Of a DNA stretch of 64,000 nucleotides, positions 57,270-64,000 are shown piece after piece. A model generated the notes under the pieces. It worked only from the letters and a program-made list of their open reading frames with translations, made no database searches and had not been told where the DNA came from. Position 1 is the stretch's first letter, and every line of letters starts with the position of its first letter. The stretch spans positions 19,612,816 through 19,676,815 of the forward strand of contig JAQNBH010000007.1 in assembly GCA_028752905.1 (NCBI GenBank), read 5' to 3'. This DNA comes from Cladorhizidae sp. MBARI D1340-BT2 (taxonomy: Eukaryota; Porifera; Demospongiae; Poecilosclerida; Cladorhizidae). The translations under genes and the position numbers were made by a program.

Positions 57270-58805
57270 GTGGTGGCTGGTGCAACAACCTCAAGGTTTC
57301 TACATGTCCAGGATAGGGCCTCGGGACGCTCCTTCCTCATCGACACTGGTGCAGAAGTCTCTCTCGTCACGGCTTCTCCTGCTGACCACCGCGCAGCTGC
57401 TTCCTCTGCCCATTCTGCCCCACTAGTGGCAGCCAATGGGACAGAAATTAAAACTTATGGCACACGTCGCATTCCACTCCAGTTTGGGAGCAAGCGCTTC
57501 CAAGGGTCTTTCATCGTCGCTGACGTGAACCAGGCCATCCTCGGGGCAGACTTCTTACGTGACAACGGACTGCTAGTCGACCTGGGAGGACAATGCCTCG
57601 TTCACTCTGCCACGCACGCCACCATCGCCGCACCCAGCATTGTGTGTCAACCAGTACCTTTGACCGTAATCAAACCTCCTCAGGTAAACAATGTCTATGC
57701 CAACCTACTCGCCTCTAGGCCCAAACTCACTGAGTTGTCTTTTCGCAAGGACAGGGTCCCCCATGGGATCGAGCTTTGTATCGATAATGGTCAGTCTCCT
57801 CTCCGCTCGCCAGCCCGGCATTTGTCCCCTGACAAACTCGCTGTCGCAAAGGCTGCATTCAAAGAGATGGAAGACCTTGGGATCGTCCGGCGCTCCTCCA
57901 GTCAATGGGCGTCCCCACTTCACATTGCACCCAAACCTGGTAGTGGTTGGTGCCCATGCGGGGATTTTAGACGTCTCAATGGCAGCATCAAGACGGACTG
58001 CTACCCGGTGCCTCACATCCAAGACTTCGCCAGCCAACTCGCTGGTATGACCATTTTCTCATCAATTGACCTGATTAAGGGCTATCACCAGATTCTGGTA
58101 CGTGCTATGGACATCCCCAAGACAGCAGTGATTACTCCTTTTGGCCTTTTCGATTTTCTGCGAACACCTTTCGGCCTTGCAAACGCAGCCCAAGCATTTC
58201 AGAGACTGATGGACACGGTCTTGCGGGGTCTGCAGGGCATATTCATTTACCTAGATGACATCCTGGTAGCCAGTTCCTCCCCCGATGAGCATCTTCGGGA
58301 TCCCACTGCCGTTTTCGATTGCTTTGAACAGCACGGCCTCGTCATTCACCCAGGCAAGTGTGTCTTCGGTATCGATGAGATAACCTTCCTCGGCCACATG
58401 GTCAACGCCAAGGGCATACGACCCATGCCAACTCGGGTGACAGCCATACAAGATTTCCCCCTCCCGGCAGTAATCAAAGAATTGCAGGCCTTCCTCGGAG
58501 TAATTAACTTTTACCACAGGTTTGTACCTGCCGCTGCCCTGCTACTTCATCCTCTATACACTGCTTTGGTTGGCCGTCCCGCCAGGACCGCTCCGGTGAA
58601 ATGGTCGACCACCATGGACAAAGCATTCCGTGATGCAAAGACTGCTCTGGCCTCTGCTGCCCTCCTGGTCCATCCCCGTGCAGATGCTCCCACGGCTGTA
58701 ACCGTTGATGCTTCAGATATGGTCATTGGAGGCACTCTTGAACAATTCACAGATGGCTTCTGGCGACTGCTGGCCTTCTTCAGCTGCAAGCTCCAGCCAG
58801 CCTAG
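57270..58805 (+). CDS. pol: Protease-reverse transcriptase part of pol, copy 2
   Basis: Identical to 41387-42922: DTGA protease motif, YLDD reverse transcriptase box and the same terminating TAG inside the RNase H domain. Confidence 0.88.
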   Translation: MVAGATTSRFLHVQDRASGRSFLIDTGAEVSLVTASPADHRAAASSAHSAPLVAANGTEIKTYGTRRIPLQFGSKRFQGSFIVADVNQAILGADFLRDNGLLVDLGGQCLVHSATHATIAAPSIVCQPVPLTVIKPPQVNNVYANLLASRPKLTELSFRKDRVPHGIELCIDNGQSPLRSPARHLSPDKLAVAKAAFKEMEDLGIVRRSSSQWASPLHIAPKPGSGWCPCGDFRRLNGSIKTDCYPVPHIQDFASQLAGMTIFSSIDLIKGYHQILVRAMDIPKTAVITPFGLFDFLRTPFGLANAAQAFQRLMDTVLRGLQGIFIYLDDILVASSSPDEHLRDPTAVFDCFEQHGLVIHPGKCVFGIDEITFLGHMVNAKGIRPMPTRVTAIQDFPLPAVIKELQAFLGVINFYHRFVPAAALLLHPLYTALVGRPARTAPVKWSTTMDKAFRDAKTALASAALLVHPRADAPTAVTVDASDMVIGGTLEQFTDGFWRLLAFFSCKLQPA

Positions 58806-60583
58806 ACTAGATATAGTGCATTCGACAGAGAATTGCTTGCTGCCCACGCGGCTATCCGTCACTTCAGGTATTTCCTGGAAGGACGCCAGTTCTCACTTTT
58901 TACCGACCACAAACCACTCACGTTTGCCCTCGGTAAGATCTCGGATGCCTGGTCTGCACGACAACAGCGCCAGCTCTCAGCCATCTCAGAATTCACCGTG
59001 GACATTAGACACATGGCAGGCAAAGACAACGTGGTAGCAGACGCTCTTTCCCGTGCTGCCATTTCGGCCATCAGTGGAGGCATTGATTTCTCTGCCTTTG
59101 CAACCACACAGCTCGCAGACCCAGTCGATATGGCTGCCTGCCGGACAGCAATTACTGGCCTTCAACTTAAGGACATTCCCTTTGGACCCAATCACACAAC
59201 CCTGTTGTGTGATGTGTCTCTTGGTCGACCACGTCCCCTCGTACAGGTCTGTCTCTTTCCACCGTCGCATTTTCGACACCCTTCATGGCATCAGCCATCC
59301 AGGCATACGGGCAACCCGCAAGCTGGTAGCCCGCAAGTACGTCTGGCACGGCCTTGGTCGACAGGTCGGAGAATGGGCCAGGACATGCATCGCTTGCCAA
59401 CGAGCCAAAGTCAACCTCCACCCCCACTATCTGAGTACAACGAGCCCATACTCCGATTCGACCATGTGAATGTGGATCTCGTAGGGCCACTCCCACTCTC
59501 TAAAGGTTTCACCCACCTCCTCACAGTAGTGGACAGAGTCACTCGCTGGCCAGAAGCAATTCCCCTGGCTAGCACAAGTACCAAATACGTGGCTGATGCC
59601 TTCTTGAGTGGATGGATTAGTCGTTACGGCCTTCCCTCCGATGTCTCCTCGACAGAGGAGCCCAGTTCACATCTCAACTCTGGCAAGATCTCTCCAACCT
59701 CCTTGGAACCAAACTGCATTGGACTACGGCTTACCACCCCCAGGCGAATGTCCTTGGGGAAAGGTTCCATCGAAGCATGAAAGCGTGCGCTGCCCTTGTC
59801 CATCAAGTGGGAGCAGTGCACTGCAGTAAGTCTAGCCGCAGAATGGAAGTCACCGCTCAATGTCCCCTCTCGCAAAATGGACACAACACCGCTTTGTGCA
59901 GACTTACGCAGCTACAAAGAGGTTAAAGTTAAAACTCAGCAGTGTGGACGCGACGCCCGTGACTGGACGCGCATTGAGACTCTCTGGTAGCTAGCCTCAA
60001 AGCACGATGTCAATCGCCCTCGTGGACACCGGACCATGCCGAAGGAGGACCTAGGTACATCCCCAGCAGAGCTAGTGCTTGGATCGCCACTCACTGTCCC
60101 CGGGGAGTTTGTGGGCCATGGACAGGGCGAACCAGTTCCGGAACTACTCCACCGCCTCCGTGACAATGTGGCAGAACTCAGACTGGTCCTCCCAGTGCAC
60201 CATAGCTCTCCCACAACCTCAATTCCGGCCTCCCTCTCTTTGGCTTCATTCGTCACGACAGCCACAAGTTGCCCCTACAGCCACCTTACGATGGCCCATT
60301 TCGGGTATTGACCACAGTGGACAAATTCTTAAAAGTCCAGGTCGGCCATCGCGAGGAGACCATCTCGATCAATAGGCTGAAAATTGCACATGTTGATGAG
60401 TCTGCCGAGGTCCAAGTGGCACAGCCACCTCGCCGTGGTCGCCCCCCTCAACGTCCCCTAGCACAGCCCACTGTCCGGCCAACTCAACACTCTCCGGACC
60501 CATCACACGGGATACAAAGTACCCCAATCCTAAGAACTACACGCTCCGGACGAAGATTCAAGACACCGGCAAGGGTTTTGGAC
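58806..60583 (+). pseudogene. pol: RNase H-integrase part of pol, broken, copy 2
   Basis: Same nonsense codon and frameshifts as 42923-44700. Confidence 0.82.
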
Positions 60584-60878
60584 CGAGCTACCTGTGGACG
60601 ATACAGCTTCATTAATATCAAGTCAGTTCTGGGGGGAGCTGTGTGGCGGCGCAATTACGGAACAGTAATCGGGACAAAACTCCCTTGACTTTTAATAATA
60701 AATATTCGAATTGATGATCACCTTTTGTTACGTTGTATTGATACTCTCTGTCTTTCTCATGAAGTTTCAATTCTCTTTCTCTATCGGGTAGAAGAGATAC
60801 AACGGTGACACAGAACCTCACAGGGAATCCTAAACATAGACTTCCCTACACAGTGTTATATATATATTGTTTGCTTAC

Positions 60879-61145
60879 CTCAATGGAGCTCATTATAACA
60901 TAATGAAATCGGATGCTTTTGGAAGGCTTTCCCAAGCAAGGATTTGGTCCAAAGGGGAAGAAGATGCAAGGGTGGTAAGATGTGTAACTAGAGGTGACAG
61001 TGACCTTCATAGCAAATGCAGCTGGTGATAAGTAGTCTCCCATTGTAGCCTGGCAACCAGAAAACCTCATTCTTGTATAGCAGGAAGTCAAATTCCTGAC
61101 CATGTTGGGAAGGGCAGTGTTTGGAGAAGTGGAATGTTTGAATAA
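60879..61145 (-). CDS. Putative internal exon of the minus-strand membrane-protein gene, copy 2
   Basis: Identical to the 267-bp phase 0-0 exon at 44996-45262, with the same splice borders. Confidence 0.42.
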
Positions 61146-61255
61146 CTGAGACACATTGAAAATGCATTATAAAGCAGGGGCGTGCGAAGCCTTCACAAAC
61201 AAAAGATGAGCATGTGCTATTATTTTAACTTGCTGGTGCTTGGTGAATTACAATA

Positions 61256-61311
61256 ATTAACTTGAAATTGTATTCTCTCGACATTTCGACTAGATGCTCT
61301 AGCCTTCAATA
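61256..61311 (-). repeat. Short dispersed repeat, single inverted unit, copy 2
   Basis: Counterpart of 45373-45428. Confidence 0.75.
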
Positions 61312-61476
61312 GGAATAATTGAATGCAGACTTTATGTGTGGCTTGCTATATATATATATATTTTAAGAACAAGCTTCTCAAACTGTTCAGAATTGAAATA
61401 TAATGCACCATGGTTTGGCATTAGAATCAGCTCCGTTGAAGTGAGCAAACGAAGCCTCTGCAGCGTCACATCGCCA

Positions 61477-61911
61477 TGTCTACAACAAAACGAACAGCAA
61501 AGAATTCCATCCAGGAGGAGCATTTCCTTGTTGAAGAGCGAAGAGATTCAGAGGGACTCATGGTAAGCATAGGTGCCTGTGCCGCTTTTCACCAAAGAAG
61601 AACTTCAAGAAACAGTAGCAAAAGCCAGTAAGAGACGGTTCACGAAGGCTTGCGATTGTCAGCATTACTTGCTCTCCCTGTCCAGCCAGAAGTAAAGTTT
61701 TATACGTAAATAGAGCAGCCTATTGGGCACGTGCATACGAAAAATGGGCACATAGTTCAAATTCTTTGATTTATTTTCCACGGCGATGTCCGAGTTTGTG
61801 CCATAGAGTGCTTGTAGCGTTTAATCAGTTTTAACTGACGTTTTCAGAAAACTGAAGTTCAGATAAAGTTTGAAAAGGTTGTTCCTAAAAAAAGAAAGAA
61901 AAATAAGTTGT
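61477..61911 (+). CDS. Possible fragment(s) of a small basic protein gene, copy 2, uncertain
   Basis: Counterpart of 45594-46028; same unresolved frames. Confidence 0.22.
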
Positions 61912-63146
61912 AGCTCTAAGTCCATTGCTGAGTCGAGTATCAATCATCAGTAAGCTTCATTCCTGGCCCTATGTAGTACGCAATGTGCCGGGGAAAGAGA
62001 TGTCCCTCAATCACAGTCTTTGTTTGAACATAGCATGCCAGTGAAAAGGAGCTAAATAAACCTTTAGTGGTCGGTCATATTGCAGTTTCCAAAACCTACA
62101 ATATAAATTATAACCTCCTCAGTTGTTATTTGTGTAGAGCTGTTCACTATATACTCAATCCTGTGCATCAGAGTGCCCGAATGCTGATAACACTTTTACG
62201 GCAGCAGGTAAATGGATTAATGGGAACTCATAGCTGCGTGAGAAAAACATGAACGGCATCTTTAATATAACACACCCACCTTCCGATAATCTGAAGGTGA
62301 AAGGAGTGGCAGTACTGCTGGAGATGCCGTCCACCTGCAGGGAAGTGTAATACAATAATGACCGATGCTAGACATGTGGTCTAGCGTCCGTAATGTCTGG
62401 AGTAAAATCTGTGCACTACTCATACCAAATAACTACTACACAGGCGGAGGATGCAAGCTAAAGGGTCGGAGGCAGGTTTAGCTACACATCGGGTTCGAAT
62501 TTTTCATTATTAAAATGCGAATGCCAAAATTAGTCAAAGACAAGGTGAGATTCACACCTCCCCACTCCTATTCACAGAGTCCAAATCAGGAACTAGCTAA
62601 GAGCTAGCGAAGGAATGCAGTTTGATATAGCTAATGGTGTGTGTATCAAAACTGATGTCACAAGTGTGACGTATATCATGTCTCTCCATCTTTCAAGGTA
62701 GAGGGGCAGGTCCCCACACCCGCCTGCTCCACTCCCACACCACACCCACCTGCTCCACTCCCACACTGCACTAGGTACTACTACTATGAATGACATGAAG
62801 GCACTATATGGTAAGTGAAGCACCTCATTAAGTCTCTTGTTTCAAACTTCATTTATAAATTCATGCGTGTCTTTTTATAGGCAGTAGCTTAATTCACGTT
62901 CTGGCATTAGGTACGAAGACAACAACAAACTATAGAAGAGAGCACAGAAAACAGCAATGAGCGAAGAGAGAGAGAGACAAGAGATGAATGTTTAACTCAT
63001 AAAATATGAATATTTTGTGAATGTGTATTTGAATATGTATAGCGGTGCTGTTTATGAAGTTCGGAGAACATTATTTAGCTAGTGATATTTTTTCTGGGGC
63101 ACACTCGAGAAATTTGCCCAAATATATGTATGTAATATATATATAC

Positions 63147-63180
<34 letters not shown>

Positions 63181-63744
63181 GCTACCAAACTTTTTCCTGG
63201 TTGAACAATCAAACACATGGTATATAACATATTCAGCTAGCCTGGTGCAAAAATCAAAGAGTATTTGGAGGCATTTTTCTAAAGACAAAGGTCTGTTGAC
63301 TTGCAAAAACCATGCACAAGCAGAGAAGACCTCCAGGCATTTTGTTTAAAAGAGATATTTACACTCTTATGTGTATTTAAGGCTGTTTGTGTTCAGCTAG
63401 TCCTCCATTATCTGCAGATCACTCATCTGCTCATTACAGAGCCAGTTATCTTTCCTCTTATAAACAGGTTATGGAGCTCTCACTTGTCCTCAATGTCAGA
63501 GCTACAGGCCCTTGAGGGAAAGTGCAAGCACGAAGTTATCTCGTGAGCTCAAGAACTCTGCCACATCTTCATAACAAACCGTGTATCCCTGCACAAGTTA
63601 ACCAAAAATATTATGACTTTTAGCTGGTAGGGCATCCTTGTGGCTTATGGTGTACATATTGGAATGCAAGTGAGCCAGGATCTATGCTGTTAGCCCAGAA
63701 GTCAACCTTGGGGTTGCTGGCAATCTGGAACAATTGTTTTGACA

Positions 63745-63953
63745 GCTGTTGACTATGCTGCCAGTTCTCTACCTCTACTGACACTGAAGTTTCTCCTCTT
63801 CCGGCTATGCAGCCAGTTCTCTCTCCTCTTCCAGCTATGCAGTCAGTTCTCTCTCCTCTTCTGGCTATGCAGCCAGTTTTCACTCTTTGCTGACCATGGA
63901 GCCAGTTCTCACTATCTACTGACTATGCAGGTAGTTCTCTTTCCTCTACTGTC
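63745..63953. repeat. ~30-bp degenerate minisatellite array J, copy 2
   Basis: Counterpart of 47862-48070, near the window end. Confidence 0.85.
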
Positions 63954-64000
63954 CATAGATTTTATGTGCAAACAGTTTTCTCTTCACCGTGACAACTATT

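Larger units (their letters stand above)
56209..60850 (+). mobile_element. Ty3/gypsy LTR retrotransposon, CsRn1-like, copy 2
   Basis: Same element as 40326-44967, with LTRs at 56209-56428 and 60642-60850, the same 12-bp LTR length difference, the same CAGT flanks and the same disabling mutations. The shared lesions prove common descent after insertion, or assembly duplication. Confidence 0.92.

Overview
This is eukaryotic genomic DNA, most likely from an invertebrate animal. It has long introns with GT-AG borders, a recognisable metazoan gene (a TAPT1 homologue), several classes of animal transposable element, and an extreme load of micro- and minisatellites. A sponge or another early-branching or marine invertebrate would fit, but nothing in the window fixes the phylum.

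Region 1-32.45 kb. The one confidently identified host gene is the 3' part of TAPT1 on the + strand. Its seven exons lie at 10032-10128, 11890-12031, 14363-14530, 18095-18172, 20207-20367, 27156-27301 and 32136-32448. All splice phases agree, giving about 368 codons and a natural stop. The 5' exons are not recognisable upstream and are probably outside the window. The sequence 5' of the first recognised exon and every intron are filled with repeats: arrays with units of 59, 30, 44, 33, 39, 27, 59, 36 and 38 bp, GTT/GTA and ATT trinucleotide tracts, a decayed hAT transposase, a 1.3 kb TA-flanked inverted-repeat element sitting inside the 44-bp array, an antisense pseudogene of an uncharacterised invertebrate family, and a decayed Penelope-like reverse transcriptase.

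Region 32.6-37 kb. A degenerate non-LTR retrotransposon (LINE) lies antisense just downstream of TAPT1, followed by non-coding sequence.

Region 37-52.8 kb. A putative minus-strand membrane-receptor gene is suggested by three exon-like blocks, the last encoding a transmembrane segment and a basic tail. It is interrupted by a piggyBac-like deletion derivative (TTAA site duplication), a Ty3/gypsy LTR retrotransposon resembling the CsRn1 clade (CAGT site duplication), copies of a short palindromic dispersed repeat, a 38-bp minisatellite with a 114-bp higher-order period, and an 18-bp minisatellite that runs into a 100-N gap at 52832-52931.

Region 52.9-64 kb. This is an almost exact second copy of 37048-48117 (offset 15,884, then 15,883 after one missing T in an ATT tract). 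It begins at the first base after the gap. An unmerged contig overlap or retained haplotig is the likeliest explanation; a very recent segmental duplication is the alternative.

Most long open frames here are by-products of tandem repeats whose unit is a multiple of three bases and lacks stop codons. They are not annotated as genes.
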